NCBI GenBank assembly: GCA_035559995.1
Contig: DATMAM010000061.1
Location: 12,831-76,830 of the forward strand
DNA length: 64,000 bases
Direction of reading: 5' to 3'
From: DATMAM01 sp035559995
GTDB lineage: Bacteria; Desulfobacterota; Binatia; UBA9968
Position 1 is the stretch's first letter. The number at the start of each line of letters is the position of its first letter. Made by a program: the position numbers and the translations under genes. Under the pieces are notes generated by a model, which made no database searches, was not told where the DNA came from, and was given only the letters and a program-made list of their open reading frames with translations. Of this stretch, positions 23,666-32,799 are shown piece by piece.

Positions 23666-24496
23666 CTAGGAAGTGAATTCCCACCAGTTGCGATCGAGGT
23701 CGCTGAAGATAAAAGAGACCCTGCCGTCTTTCTCTTGGAGGGGATCGAGGTGAGTGACGCCGATTTCTTTGCCCGATCTCTTGAACTCGTCGTATCTTTG
23801 CGCCACCTGTTCGGCGGCGGCGAATTTCAGCGTGAATCGGTTGACGGGCGCGAGATACTGGCGATGCCGGTCGGGCAGAACGACGATGTACCACGGCGTC
23901 GAAGGATGCTTGATGTAGAGCGAGCGATGGCCGCCGCCCGCGATCTCAAGCCCCAGGACCTCTTCGTAAAACCGCCGGCTCGCCTCCTTGTCGTCGCACT
24001 GCAGCGTGCCGTGGGACATCGCCTGGGGGATGTAGCCCCTGCCCGGGAAACGCTCTTCGGGCAACAGCTGGGTCCACGGCGTCGCCGCGATTTGCCGGCC
24101 GTGCGCCGACGCCCGCGGGTTGTAGTACTCGATCTCCAGATCGTTGCCGCCCGGCTCCTTCATGTAAATGGAGTAGGCGAAATGCGCCTCGTGCGGCTTG
24201 GTCACGGATTTGATCCGGTATCGGTCCTTGTGGGCGCTGATGTAACGGTAGGCCGCCTCGACCTCCGTGTGGTGCGCCACGCGAAACCCGTAGTGATTGT
24301 TGTGCGGCTTGGGCGGAGCGTCCGGCCCGCCTTCGTGGACGATCAGCAGCCAGTCGGTATTCGGGTGCTTGCAGACGGCCAGATGATTCTCGCGCTCGAC
24401 GACTTCCATCGCCAGAAGATCGGTGAAAATCGGCAGCGTTTCGTCCAGCGAACGACACTCGAAATGACCGTTGATGAGTCCAACAGGCTTAATCAT
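23666..24496 (-). CDS. Two-domain VOC (glyoxalase/extradiol dioxygenase fold) protein
   Basis: Start set at 24496 (MIKPVGLINGHFECR), where GGGAGC lies 9 bases upstream; a start nine codons earlier is possible. The 276 residues contain two vicinal-oxygen-chelate modules: the first begins INGHFECRSLDETLPIFTDLLAMEV and the second MSHGTLQCDDKEASRRFYEEVLGLEI. Candidate metal ligands are the His of NGHFE, the His of SHGTL and late acidic residues (LEIEYY). The family includes ring-cleaving dioxygenases and isomerases; the substrate is unknown. A hairpin AGCGGC/GCCGCT about 40 bases after the stop may terminate it. Confidence 0.82.
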   Translation of the reverse strand: MIKPVGLINGHFECRSLDETLPIFTDLLAMEVVERENHLAVCKHPNTDWLLIVHEGGPDAPPKPHNNHYGFRVAHHTEVEAAYRYISAHKDRYRIKSVTKPHEAHFAYSIYMKEPGGNDLEIEYYNPRASAHGRQIAATPWTQLLPEERFPGRGYIPQAMSHGTLQCDDKEASRRFYEEVLGLEIAGGGHRSLYIKHPSTPWYIVVLPDRHRQYLAPVNRFTLKFAAAEQVAQRYDEFKRSGKEIGVTHLDPLQEKDGRVSFIFSDLDRNWWEFTS

Positions 24497-24532
24497 GGCG
24501 GCGTTGCTCCCGCGCTCGTTCACAAACCCGCG

Positions 24533-24841
24533 TCAGCGTCGCTGCACTTGGAGATTGTTGACGACGTCTCTGACTCCCCGGACCTCGCGCGCGAGCTGTT
24601 CCGCCCGCGCGCGCTCGCCCTCGGACTGGACCACACCGTTAAGGTGCACCACGCCTCTGGTGGTGTCAACATCCACGCGCGTCAGGTTCACCGCCTTCTC
24701 CGCAACCAGCTTGGTCTTGACATAGGCCGTCAAAGTCGCGTCATCGATGTTTTCGCCCAGGGTTTCTCCGGTAAGCGCCTGACAGCCTGCCAAAAGCGTC
24801 GCCAGCAACAGCGCCAGCACTGATGGGAATCGACCGAACAT
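24533..24841 (-). CDS. BON-domain lipoprotein
   Basis: A 102-residue protein: signal peptide with lipobox LLAGC (Cys about residue 20), then one BON domain (DDATLTAYVKTKLVAEKAVNLTRVDVDTTRG...VVHLNGVVQSEGERARAEQLAREVRGVRDVVNNLQV), the OsmY/phospholipid-binding type. These are periplasmic stress or membrane-interaction proteins. It lies 36 bases upstream of the VOC gene on the same strand. Confidence 0.9.
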   Translation of the reverse strand: MFGRFPSVLALLLATLLAGCQALTGETLGENIDDATLTAYVKTKLVAEKAVNLTRVDVDTTRGVVHLNGVVQSEGERARAEQLAREVRGVRDVVNNLQVQRR

Positions 24842-24896
24842 GGCTTTCCTTTTCCTTCCGCCGACCGCCGCGGCCCAGCCGGCGCCGTTTGCGCGG

Positions 24897-25202
24897 CTAG
24901 CGCCGCCCGCCGCCGCCGCTCAGCCGGTCGGTGCGGCGTCCGCCCGCCCGCGTCTCTTGCGGCCGCGCTTCGTTGACCACCAAAGTCCGCCCTTCGAGTT
25001 GTGAGCCGTTCAGGGCTTCCATTGCCTTTTGCGCTTCGGCCTCGGAGCTCATTTCGACAAAACCGAAGCCGCGCGACCGGCCGGTGAACTTGTCGGTGAT
25101 CACGCGCGCCGACTCGACGGTTCCATGAGCGGAAAAGATCTCCTGCAGCTTTCCCGCCGTGACCGAATAGGGCAAGCCGCCGACATAGAGTTTGTTGCTC
25201 AT
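24897..25202 (-). CDS. RRM-type RNA-binding protein
   Basis: A 101-residue single RNA recognition motif: RNP2 is KLYVGGLPYS and RNP1 is RSRGFGFVEM, with a short Gly/Arg-rich tail (RRTDRLSGGGGRR). A strong ribosome site (AGGGAGGAGAAC) precedes the ATG. Bacterial RRM proteins of this size are abundant cold- or stress-linked RNA binders. The 272-base region upstream is otherwise nearly gene-free. Confidence 0.95.
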   Translation of the reverse strand: MSNKLYVGGLPYSVTAGKLQEIFSAHGTVESARVITDKFTGRSRGFGFVEMSSEAEAQKAMEALNGSQLEGRTLVVNEARPQETRAGGRRTDRLSGGGGRR

Positions 25203-25266
25203 GTTCTCCTCCCTGAGAGAGCTTTAAAAGTCTTCACCCTGGCACACTCACCGCGAGGAGCAGAAC

Positions 25267-25392
25267 ATGGGAAACAGCTTGACTACCACGGTCTTTCCCT
25301 TGAGGCACCGTTTGCAAGGTGAGACGAACCGGCCTTCGACCCTGTACAACTGGCTTCAGGAAGACCCCCTGACTGAAGCTGGCCAAATTTAG
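25267..25392 (+). CDS. Possible 41-residue small protein
   Basis: An ATG with a good ribosome site (GAGGAG, 6 bases upstream) opens a 41-codon frame (starts MGNSLTTTVFPLRHRLQG, ends TLYNWLQEDPLTEAGQI) in the gene-free region between the RRM gene and the SGNH hydrolase. No family or membrane segment is recognisable. Only the ribosome site and position argue for it; it could equally be leader or intergenic sequence. Confidence 0.25.
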   Translation: MGNSLTTTVFPLRHRLQGETNRPSTLYNWLQEDPLTEAGQI

Positions 25393-25474
25393 TATGGGCC
25401 GCCGTGCCGTGTCAACATACGGCGCCCCGGCCTGCGAGCCGGTTCCTTTCGGACCATCGATGCTGGCGACGGGA

Positions 25475-26122
25475 CTAAAGCCCGGCCAGAACCGGCTCGA
25501 GCACCTTCCACACGTTCCCGGCAATGATCTTGTGCCCTTCGGCGGTGGGATGAATGCCGTCCGGCAGGTTCAGCTCCCGCACCCCTCCCACGCCATCGAG
25601 CAAAAACGGTATCAGCGGGCAGCCGTTCTTGCGCGCAAGAGCGGCGTAAACGCGGCGGAACTCGCGCGCGTACGCCTCGCCCAGGTTGGGTGGCACCCGC
25701 ATCCCGGCCAGGACGATCTTGACGTTGGGATACTTCTGGCGCGTCCGATCGATGATCGCCTGCAGATTGCGCTCCGTTTCCGCGGTCGGGATCCCCCTTA
25801 GCCCGTCGTTGCCGCCCAGTGCCAACACGAGCACGTCGACGCGATTTTTGAGGACCCAGTCGAGCCGGCGCAAGCCGCCCGCGCTCGTCTCGCCGCTTTT
25901 CCCGGCATTGACGACGGAGAACCTCCAGCCCCGGGCCGCGATCTTCTCTTGGATCAACGCCGGAAAGGCCTGATCCTTTTCGATGCCGTACCCGGCGGTC
26001 AAGCTATCGCCGAAAAAGACGATCACCTTCTGTTCGGCGCCTGCTCCGGCGCTCTCGAAAATCAAAATTGCCAGCCAACAGGCGGCTAAAATCAGCCGCG
26101 CTAACGTGCCATGGGCAACCAT
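25475..26122 (-). CDS. tesA: SGNH hydrolase, TesA-type arylesterase/lysophospholipase
   Basis: A 215-residue secreted esterase with a signal peptide (ILAACWLAILIFESAGAGA). The blocks are VIVFFGDSLTAGYGIEKD (Ser), VVNAGKSGETSAGG (Gly), LALGGNDGLRG (Asn) and LPDGIHPTAEGHKII (Asp/His). In E. coli tesA is divergent from ybbA-ybbP, exactly as here, which supports orthology to periplasmic acyl-CoA thioesterase I/protease I/lysophospholipase L1. Confidence 0.92.
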   Translation of the reverse strand: MVAHGTLARLILAACWLAILIFESAGAGAEQKVIVFFGDSLTAGYGIEKDQAFPALIQEKIAARGWRFSVVNAGKSGETSAGGLRRLDWVLKNRVDVLVLALGGNDGLRGIPTAETERNLQAIIDRTRQKYPNVKIVLAGMRVPPNLGEAYAREFRRVYAALARKNGCPLIPFLLDGVGGVRELNLPDGIHPTAEGHKIIAGNVWKVLEPVLAGL

Positions 26123-26220
26123 TGTTTCCCCCTCACAAACCTTTTATGGTAAACGGGTAGTTGCCGAGCCACAAGCAGGCGCGCGCCGTCGCGCTCCACC
26201 TCGCTGATGCACCCCGTTTC

Positions 26221-26943
26221 ATGAGCCCATCGCCGATCTTGGCCGCCGAAAGCCTGGTCAAAACTTATGGCAACGGCGCCGTAACGCAGACCGTGTTGAA
26301 GGACGTCTCGTTCGCGCTCGCGCCGGCTTCCACCTGCGCCATCGTTGGTCCTTCGGGCAGCGGCAAAACGACCCTGATCGCGCTCTGCGCGGGTCTGGAA
26401 CGCCCGACTTCCGGGGCGATTTTTTTCGCTGGCGTCAAGCTCAACGATTTGAGCGAAGACGAGCTCGCGGCCTTGCGCAACCGGCACATCGGTTTTGTCT
26501 TTCAAACCTTCCAGCTCATTCCGACCCTGACGGCCCTGGAAAACGTCATGGTGCCGGGCGAACTCAGCGGCCAACGCGATGTTCGCGCCCAAGCCTTCGC
26601 GCTTCTCAGCCAGGTGGGTCTGGAAGACCGCGCGCACCACTACCCCGCGCAGCTTTCCGGCGGCGAGCAGCAGCGCGTCGCGATCGCGCGCGCGTTCATC
26701 AACCGCCCCAAAATCCTTTTTGCCGACGAGCCCACCGCCAATCTCGATCTCGAGACCGGCCGCAGCGTCATCCGGCTCCTGTTCGCCCTCAACGAAAGCG
26801 CCGGAACCACGCTCGTGCTTGTGACCCACGACAGCGAGCTTACGGCCTACGCCGAGCGCACGATCCGCTTGAAGGGCGGCGGCATCGTCTTCGATAGCGA
26901 GGCGGCGCGCGGCGCGAGCGCCGCGCGCGAGGCAGGCCGATGA
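26221..26943 (+). CDS. ybbA: ABC transporter ATP-binding protein, YbbA/LolD type
   Basis: Start at 26221 (MSPSPILAAESLVKTYG), as the upstream extension has no ribosome site or homology. The 240-residue ATPase shows Walker A GPSGSGKTTLIAL, Q-loop FVFQTFQLIPTL, signature LSGGEQQRVAIARAF, Walker B ILFADEPTANLD and the His-loop VTHDSEL. It is of the MacB/LolD class, which serves FtsX-like permeases. It overlaps ybbP by 4 bases and is divergent from tesA. Confidence 0.93.
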   Translation: MSPSPILAAESLVKTYGNGAVTQTVLKDVSFALAPASTCAIVGPSGSGKTTLIALCAGLERPTSGAIFFAGVKLNDLSEDELAALRNRHIGFVFQTFQLIPTLTALENVMVPGELSGQRDVRAQAFALLSQVGLEDRAHHYPAQLSGGEQQRVAIARAFINRPKILFADEPTANLDLETGRSVIRLLFALNESAGTTLVLVTHDSELTAYAERTIRLKGGGIVFDSEAARGASAAREAGR

Positions 26944-29474
26944 AGCTTTCGGGCAACGCGTGGATCTGGAAGATGGCGTGGCGCGACGCGCGCAGCGCGA
27001 GAAAAAAACTCCTCCTTGCGGTTTTGCCCGTGGCGCTGGGCGTCGGCTCCCTGGTCGCCATTTCTTCCTACGTCAAAAGCATCGAGGGCTCGCTCCAGCA
27101 GCAGTCCAAAGTTCTCCTCGGCGCCGATCTCGCGATCGAAAGCCGCCAGCCGTTTTCCGCCGAAGCGCTCGAGCTGATCGCCGCGATTCCGGGAGAAGGG
27201 GCGCGGCAGACAAGTTTTCTCTCGATGATCTACTTTCCCAAAAACGGCGCCGCCCAACTCGCTCAGGTGCGCGCGCTCGAAGGAAATTTTCCCTTTTACG
27301 GCACGCTGGAAACCGACCCGCCCGAAGCCGCTCGCGCCTTTCACGGCGGCGCGTACGCTCTCGTCGACGAGAGCCTGTCGCTCCAGCACGACGCCGGCGT
27401 CGGCGACACCGTCACGATCGGACGAAGTAGCTTTCGGATTGCCGGCCGGCTCAAAAAAATTCCCGGAGAGTCGCTGGCCGCCACGTTGATCGGGCCGCGG
27501 GTTTATATCCCGATGCGCTACCTCGAGCAAACTCACCTGCTAAAAAAAGGCAGCCTCGTGCGATACCGCGCCTACTTCAGACTGAATCCCGACGTCGATC
27601 CGGACCGCCTCGTGCAAAAGCTCACCCCCGAACTGCGCCGGCTGCGGCTGGAAACCGACACGGTCAGCCGGCGCAAGGCGATGATCGGCCGCGCCTTCGA
27701 AAATCTGTCGCGCTTTCTCAACCTCGTCGGCTTTGGCACCGTGCTTCTTGCGGGTCTGGGGGTGGCGAGCGCGATCTACGTTTACGCCCGCGACAAGATC
27801 GGCGCCACCGCGATCCTGCGGTGCGTCGGCGCCAGGGCCAACCATGCCTTTAGCGTTTACGCCCTGCAAGCGGCGGCGGTCGGAACGCTCGGCGCCGCGG
27901 TCGGCGTCCTGCTCGGCATTGCCTTACAGGGGTTGCTACCGCGCGCCTTTCGGGACTTCATCCCGGCCGGCGTCACCGTGCCTTTCTCGTTGAGCGGCGC
28001 CGGCGTCGGCTTCGGTACGGGACTGGCGTTTGCGCTGCTCTTTTGCTTCCTGCCCCTGTGCTCGCTCCGCCGTGTTTCGCCGCTCTTGTCGCTGCGCGCC
28101 TCGTTCGAAAGGCTTCCCGGCCAGAGAGACCCCCTTTTGCGGTCGCTCTACGCCGCGCTTACCCTGGCGGCTGTTCTCTTTGCGCGCGCGCAAATGGATC
28201 GGTGGCTGCACGCTCTGATTTTCACGGCGGCTCTGGCCGGCGCGCTGGCGCTCCTTTTGGCTGTGGCGCGCGCGCTCGCGCTGTTGCTCAAGCGCCTCGT
28301 TGCGCCTTCCTGGTCCTATCCCTGGCGCCAGGGTCTGGCGAATCTCTACCGGCCGAAGAACCAGACGACCGTGTTGGTGCTGTCGATCGGCGTGGTCACG
28401 GCGTTGGTCGTGACCGCCTATCTTTCCCGAACCATGTTGCTGCAGGAAATCGCACAGAGAAGCGCCGAGAACGAACCGAACGTGGTGTTGTTCGACGTGC
28501 AGACCGATCAGGCCGCGGGCCTCGCCGAGCTGATCCGCTCTTTCGGTTTGCGGCTGTATCAGGATGTCCCGGTCGTGAGCATGCGCCTGGCAGCCGTCAA
28601 GGGCGTTGAGGTCGCGAAGCTGCGCGCCGATCCGAAGAGCAAAATTCCGCCCTGGGCGCTCAGGCGGGAATATCGCTCGACCTATCGCGACCGGCTGATC
28701 GACAGCGAGACCCTTGTCGCCGGCTCATGGCAGGGCAGCGCTACCGGCTCGACCGACGTGCCGGTGTCGGTCGAAAAGGAGATTGCCGACGCGCTCGGGG
28801 TTACAATCGGCGACGAGCTCACCTTCGACGTTGACGGCGTCCTGGTTTCCGCCCGGGTGGCGAGCCTGCGCGAGGTCGACTGGCAGCGCGTGCAGCCCAA
28901 TTTTTTCGTTGTGTTCCCGCGCGGGGTTTTGGAGGAGGCGCCGCAATTTCGTGTCTTTGTGACGCGCGTCGACTCGAACGAAGCCTCGGCGCGGCTTCAG
29001 CGCGCGGTCGTCCGCGCCTATCCGAACGTCTCCGTGATCGACATTCGGCTCATTCTCGCCACGGTCGAAAGCGTTCTGCAGAAAGTCGCGTTCGCGCTCA
29101 GCACCATCTCGCTTTTTCTGATCGCTACCGCGGCGCTGGTGCTCGCGGGGGCGATCGCGAGCGGCTATTCGGAGCGCTTGCGGGAGGCGGTCCTGCTGCG
29201 CACGCTTGGGGCCTCGCGCAGGCAAATGATCGCGATTTACCTCGCCGAATATCTCTGCGTCGGTTTTTGCGGGGCGGCGAGCGGAATCATTCTCGGTTTT
29301 TTGGCGAGCTGGGGACTCAGCTACTACTTTTTCGCCTCGCTACCGCTTCCCCCGCTCGGCCCCGTCGCCCTCGTTCTCCTGACGGTCGTCGCGACCACGG
29401 TTGCGGCAGGCATCGCCGGTTCTCTCGGGATTTTCAAGCGCCCGCCGCTCGAGGCGCTGCGGGCGGAATTTTAA
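26940..29474 (+). CDS. ybbP: FtsX-domain ABC permease, YbbP type
   Basis: An 844-residue inner-membrane protein with two FtsX modules. A first membrane helix (KLLLAVLPVALGVGSLVAIS) is followed by a periplasmic domain, then helices LVGFGTVLLAGLGVASAIYVYARDKIGATAILRCVGA (FtsX core 1) and, near the end, LFLIATAALVLAGAIASGYSERLREAVLLRTLGASRRQM (core 2). With YbbA it forms a type VII-like ABC complex thought to extract or move lipids or proteins; E. coli YbbAP acts with TesA. Length is usual for YbbP. Confidence 0.92.
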   Translation: MKLSGNAWIWKMAWRDARSARKKLLLAVLPVALGVGSLVAISSYVKSIEGSLQQQSKVLLGADLAIESRQPFSAEALELIAAIPGEGARQTSFLSMIYFPKNGAAQLAQVRALEGNFPFYGTLETDPPEAARAFHGGAYALVDESLSLQHDAGVGDTVTIGRSSFRIAGRLKKIPGESLAATLIGPRVYIPMRYLEQTHLLKKGSLVRYRAYFRLNPDVDPDRLVQKLTPELRRLRLETDTVSRRKAMIGRAFENLSRFLNLVGFGTVLLAGLGVASAIYVYARDKIGATAILRCVGARANHAFSVYALQAAAVGTLGAAVGVLLGIALQGLLPRAFRDFIPAGVTVPFSLSGAGVGFGTGLAFALLFCFLPLCSLRRVSPLLSLRASFERLPGQRDPLLRSLYAALTLAAVLFARAQMDRWLHALIFTAALAGALALLLAVARALALLLKRLVAPSWSYPWRQGLANLYRPKNQTTVLVLSIGVVTALVVTAYLSRTMLLQEIAQRSAENEPNVVLFDVQTDQAAGLAELIRSFGLRLYQDVPVVSMRLAAVKGVEVAKLRADPKSKIPPWALRREYRSTYRDRLIDSETLVAGSWQGSATGSTDVPVSVEKEIADALGVTIGDELTFDVDGVLVSARVASLREVDWQRVQPNFFVVFPRGVLEEAPQFRVFVTRVDSNEASARLQRAVVRAYPNVSVIDIRLILATVESVLQKVAFALSTISLFLIATAALVLAGAIASGYSERLREAVLLRTLGASRRQMIAIYLAEYLCVGFCGAASGIILGFLASWGLSYYFFASLPLPPLGPVALVLLTVVATTVAAGIAGSLGIFKRPPLEALRAEF

Positions 29475-29611
29475 TCCGCGGAGCGGCCAAACGTTTTTGC
29501 GACTTAAAGCTCATTCGCGCCTGGCCGACACCGCCGGCAGGGTCGCCTAGCGATACGCTCTGCCCCGTAAAATTGGCATCTCGGCCAGCGACGATTTTTT
29601 GGTCAGCGAGA

Positions 29612-30046
29612 CTAGCGGCCGAGACGGTCCAGATGACGATTGATGCGGTCGCCGCGCCGGTCCAAGCGACGCTCGATTCTGTCCCCCCTGCGATCGAGAC
29701 GAGCCTCGATGCGGTCCCCGCGCCGGTCAAGCCGGCTCGCGATCCGGTCGCCCTTGTGGTCGAGCCGCTCCGCGAGCTTTTCTTTACCGCGCTCCAGCGC
29801 TCTTTTTGCTCTCTCGTTTAGCCGGTGGTCTATCCGATCGCCACGCCTGTCAAGCCGCTCGTCACGACGATCGCCGCGGCGGTCGAGCCTCTCGTCGATG
29901 CGATGCCCGCGCCGATCCAGCCGCCTGTCAATCCGGTCTCCGACGCGATCCCAGAAACCCCCTTCGTCGGCGCCAACCGGAGCTGCCGTTGTCAAGAGCA
30001 GCGCGCCGCAGGCGGCCAGCAGAGATCGGGCAACACGATTCCCCAT
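29612..30046 (-). CDS. Secreted protein built of LDRRGDRI-type 11-residue repeats
   Basis: A 144-residue protein with a signal peptide (LLAACGALLLTTAAPVGADE). The mature part consists of about nine copies of an 11-residue unit, L-D-R-R-G-D-R-I-x-x-R, interrupted by one diverged segment (ERAKRALERGKEKLAERLDHKG). Alternating Arg/Asp/Glu would give long amphipathic, salt-bridged helices. The DNA shows the same 33-base periodicity. Similar charged repeat proteins occur in other Proteobacteria without a known role. Convergent with ybbP. Confidence 0.75.
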   Translation of the reverse strand: MGNRVARSLLAACGALLLTTAAPVGADEGGFWDRVGDRIDRRLDRRGHRIDERLDRRGDRRDERLDRRGDRIDHRLNERAKRALERGKEKLAERLDHKGDRIASRLDRRGDRIEARLDRRGDRIERRLDRRGDRINRHLDRLGR

Positions 30047-30205
30047 GGTTCATGGTCTCCTTTCTCGAAAACCGTTTGGCCAGCTTAGACGCTGAATCCA
30101 GAAATGAGTTTACCGGAGCCATAGCCGCACCGCGCTCCGCCCGTTGCTCTCGGCGGTGAACTTGCGATAAGAAAAACGCATCGACGAATAAGCGTGGTTT
30201 TTCCT

Positions 30206-31798
30206 ATGGCGCTCTACGACATTGTCATTCACGGCGGCGCGATCGTCGACGGCACGGGCAATCCCTGGTTTTTTGGCGACATCGCGGTGAAAGACGGCAG
30301 GATTGCGGCCATCGGCAAAATCGGTCCCGCCGAGGGCGCGCGCGCAATCTCGGCCAAGGAGCGCGTCGTCGCGCCGGGCTTTATCGACATGCACACGCAC
30401 AGCGACCAGCCGCTCATCGCCGATGGCAACGCGCAGAGCAAGGTGCGCCAGGGCGTCACGCTGGACATCATCGGCGAAAGCCAAACGGTCGCGCCGCTGG
30501 CGGGCCACGTCCTGGAGGAATATCGCTTCGAGCACCGAAGGCGCCACGGAATCGAAACCGACTGGACGGACTTTACCGGCTACTTTTCGCGCCTGCTCGA
30601 GCAAGGCATTTCCATCAACGTGGCCTCCGGGGTGTCACCCCAGCAGATCAAGCGCCTGGTCGTGGGCTTTAACGAGAGGCCGGCGACGCGCGCCGAACGA
30701 GAAGAGATGAACCGGCTCGTCGCCCGGGCGATGGAAGAGGGCGCGCTCGGCCTTACCTGCGCCTGGCACGCCAAGGGCCCTGAAAATCCCGATGAGGTCG
30801 TCGAGATGGCGAAGGTCGCGCGCGCCTACGGCGGCTACTACGGCGTGCATCTGGGGAGCGAGGGCTTCGACATCATGGAGGAGCTGGAAAAGGCGATCCG
30901 CGTCGGCCGGGAAGCGGACATTCCCGTCCACGTTTACCATCTCAAGATGCGGGCGAAGAGCAATTGGGGCCGCGTGCGCGAGGTCGTCGCCCGGATCGAG
31001 GAAGCGCGCCGCGAAGGCCTCGAGATCACGGCCAACCAGTACCCGTACACCGCGATGCAGCACCCGTGGCGGAGGCTCTTTCCCCGCTGGGTGCAAAACG
31101 CGCCGCTCAGCGAAACGATCCCGCAGTTTCGCAGCCCCGAGTTTCGCGCGCGCGTCATGGCGGACGCCGAATTCGAGCAGTACGTCAACGAGCACGGCGG
31201 CTGGGAAGGCATCGTCGGCGCGCGCTTCGACCGCCCGGAGCTGAAACAATTCGAAGGCAAGACGATCGCGGAGATCGCCCGCATTCAGGGCAAGGATCCC
31301 GCAACGACCTGCTTCGATCTCATCTTCGCCGAAGGCGTTTTCGTCCACGGCGTGCACCACACGATGTGCGAAGACGATGTGCGCTATGTCATGCGGGTTC
31401 CCTGGGTGTCGATCGGCTCCGACGGCAGCGCGCTCAACCTCAACTTTCCCGGCAAACCGCATCCGCGGAGCTACGGAACGAACGTGCGCGTGCTCGGCCG
31501 ATACGCGCGCGACGAGCGCGTCCTTGCGCTCGAAGACGCGGTCCGCAAGATGACGTCGCTTCCCGCGCAGGTGCTTCGCTTGCGCGATCGCGGTCTGATA
31601 AGGGAGGGATACTGGGCGGACCTCGTGGTCTTCGATCCCGGAACGGTCGCGGACACCGCCACGTACGACAGCCCCAAGCAGTACCCGCGGGGCGTCGACT
31701 ACGTTCTCGTAAACGGCGTCGTCGTGATCGACGGCGGCGAGCACACGGGCGCGCGCCCGGGGCGTGTCGTTTACGGGCCGGGAAAAATACCAGCATAG
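30206..31798 (+). CDS. D-aminoacylase/N-acyl-D-amino-acid deacylase (amidohydrolase family 3)
   Basis: A 530-residue amidohydrolase; ATG at 30206 preferred over an upstream GTG. The N-terminal small domain reads YDIVIHGGAIVDGTGNPWFFGDIAVKDGRI, the metal site GFIDMHTHSDQPL, and later histidines occur in VHVYHLKMRAKSNWG and HHTMCEDD; SIGSDGSAL marks the catalytic Asp region. It hydrolyses N-acyl-D-amino acids, or D-dipeptide-like amides, in the cytoplasm. Downstream binding proteins and permeases for peptides suggest a joint uptake-and-cleavage locus. Confidence 0.9.
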   Translation: MALYDIVIHGGAIVDGTGNPWFFGDIAVKDGRIAAIGKIGPAEGARAISAKERVVAPGFIDMHTHSDQPLIADGNAQSKVRQGVTLDIIGESQTVAPLAGHVLEEYRFEHRRRHGIETDWTDFTGYFSRLLEQGISINVASGVSPQQIKRLVVGFNERPATRAEREEMNRLVARAMEEGALGLTCAWHAKGPENPDEVVEMAKVARAYGGYYGVHLGSEGFDIMEELEKAIRVGREADIPVHVYHLKMRAKSNWGRVREVVARIEEARREGLEITANQYPYTAMQHPWRRLFPRWVQNAPLSETIPQFRSPEFRARVMADAEFEQYVNEHGGWEGIVGARFDRPELKQFEGKTIAEIARIQGKDPATTCFDLIFAEGVFVHGVHHTMCEDDVRYVMRVPWVSIGSDGSALNLNFPGKPHPRSYGTNVRVLGRYARDERVLALEDAVRKMTSLPAQVLRLRDRGLIREGYWADLVVFDPGTVADTATYDSPKQYPRGVDYVLVNGVVVIDGGEHTGARPGRVVYGPGKIPA

Positions 31799-31847
31799 GG
31801 GATCGGCAACCCGACCCGCTATTGTTTCGACCAGCACAGGAGATCTC

Positions 31848-32762
31848 ATGGCGGCAAGGCGGCTCACATTCGCGGGCAGCACGGTCGGCGAGCCGTGGTG
31901 GACCATCGGCGAGATCGTCGCGCAGGTGCTCAAGCCTCACGGCTATCGGGTGAGCATCACGGACGAAAGCTTCGGCGACAACAACGTTCGCTGGGTCACG
32001 GCGAAGAAGGCTCAGATCGGCGTCACCACGCCCGTTCTCATGCGCTCCGCGGTCAGAGGCGTGCACGAGTTCAAAGGGGAGCGGCACCGCGGGCTCGCGC
32101 ACATCGCCACGGTCCTCAGGCCGAACTGGCTGGCGCTCGCCATCAGGCACGATATCGGGATTTCGGATCTGCGGGAGGTCAAGAGAAGAAAGTATCCGCT
32201 GCGCATCCTCGCGCCGAACCCCGATCCGGGAAGCTACCTCGACACGGTGCTGCGCCATTACGGAACGAGCCTCGAAGAGATCGAGAGCTGGGGCGGAAGG
32301 TTCATGAAATGGTCGGGGAGGCTTCTCGGCGGACACGTGCGCGAGGGCGCGGTCGACCTGATGCTCGGTAACCTCTATCTCGGGTACACGCCGCACAACC
32401 GCTTTTGGTACGAAGCCACCATGCTCTACGACATGCGCTTTCTCGAATTCGAGGAAAGTCTGATCGAGGAGCTGGTGCAGAAGTTCGGCTATCTGCGAGC
32501 CACGATTCCGCACGGGCTCTTCCGCGGCCTCGATCGCGATATCGCGAGCGTCGGCACGGATGCCGTTTACATCTACTGTCTCAAAGATCAGCCCGCCAAG
32601 CTTGTCCGCTTGGTTGCGGCAGGGTTGGACGAGAACTCCGAACTGTTTCGCAACGTCCGCTCCGCGATGTATTATGAGCGGAGCCAGGTGTGGAAGAACG
32701 ACGTGATTCCGCTTCACCCGGCGGCAGAACAGTACTATCGCGCTCAAGGTTACATGGCCTAG
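31848..32762 (+). CDS. TAXI/NMT1-like solute-binding-fold protein without signal peptide
   Basis: Start at 31848 behind AGGAG. The 304 residues resemble TAXI-family TRAP solute-binding proteins (LTFAGSTVGEPWWTIGEIVAQVLKPHGYRV; AQIGVTTPVLMRSAVRG; IASVGTDAVYIYCLKDQPAKLV), but the protein begins directly at the fold with no export signal. It may act in the cytoplasm as a sensor or enzyme, or be exported by another route. No TRAP membrane subunit is nearby. It lies between the D-aminoacylase and a peptide-binding protein, same strand, with short gaps. Confidence 0.7.
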   Translation: MAARRLTFAGSTVGEPWWTIGEIVAQVLKPHGYRVSITDESFGDNNVRWVTAKKAQIGVTTPVLMRSAVRGVHEFKGERHRGLAHIATVLRPNWLALAIRHDIGISDLREVKRRKYPLRILAPNPDPGSYLDTVLRHYGTSLEEIESWGGRFMKWSGRLLGGHVREGAVDLMLGNLYLGYTPHNRFWYEATMLYDMRFLEFEESLIEELVQKFGYLRATIPHGLFRGLDRDIASVGTDAVYIYCLKDQPAKLVRLVAAGLDENSELFRNVRSAMYYERSQVWKNDVIPLHPAAEQYYRAQGYMA

Positions 32763-32799
32763 CGTGCGATGGAGAATCAACCGCGCGAAGGAGAAGAAC

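Noticed and set aside
25234..25524. Minus-strand frame with CGRC near the tesA 3' end.
   Set aside because: No ribosome site, overlaps tesA, and the pattern of residues is unlike a real protein.
29640..30020. Tandem 33-base repeats as a minisatellite or CRISPR-like array.
   Set aside because: The repeats keep the reading frame and encode the 11-residue LDRRGDRI units behind a signal peptide, with no unique spacers.
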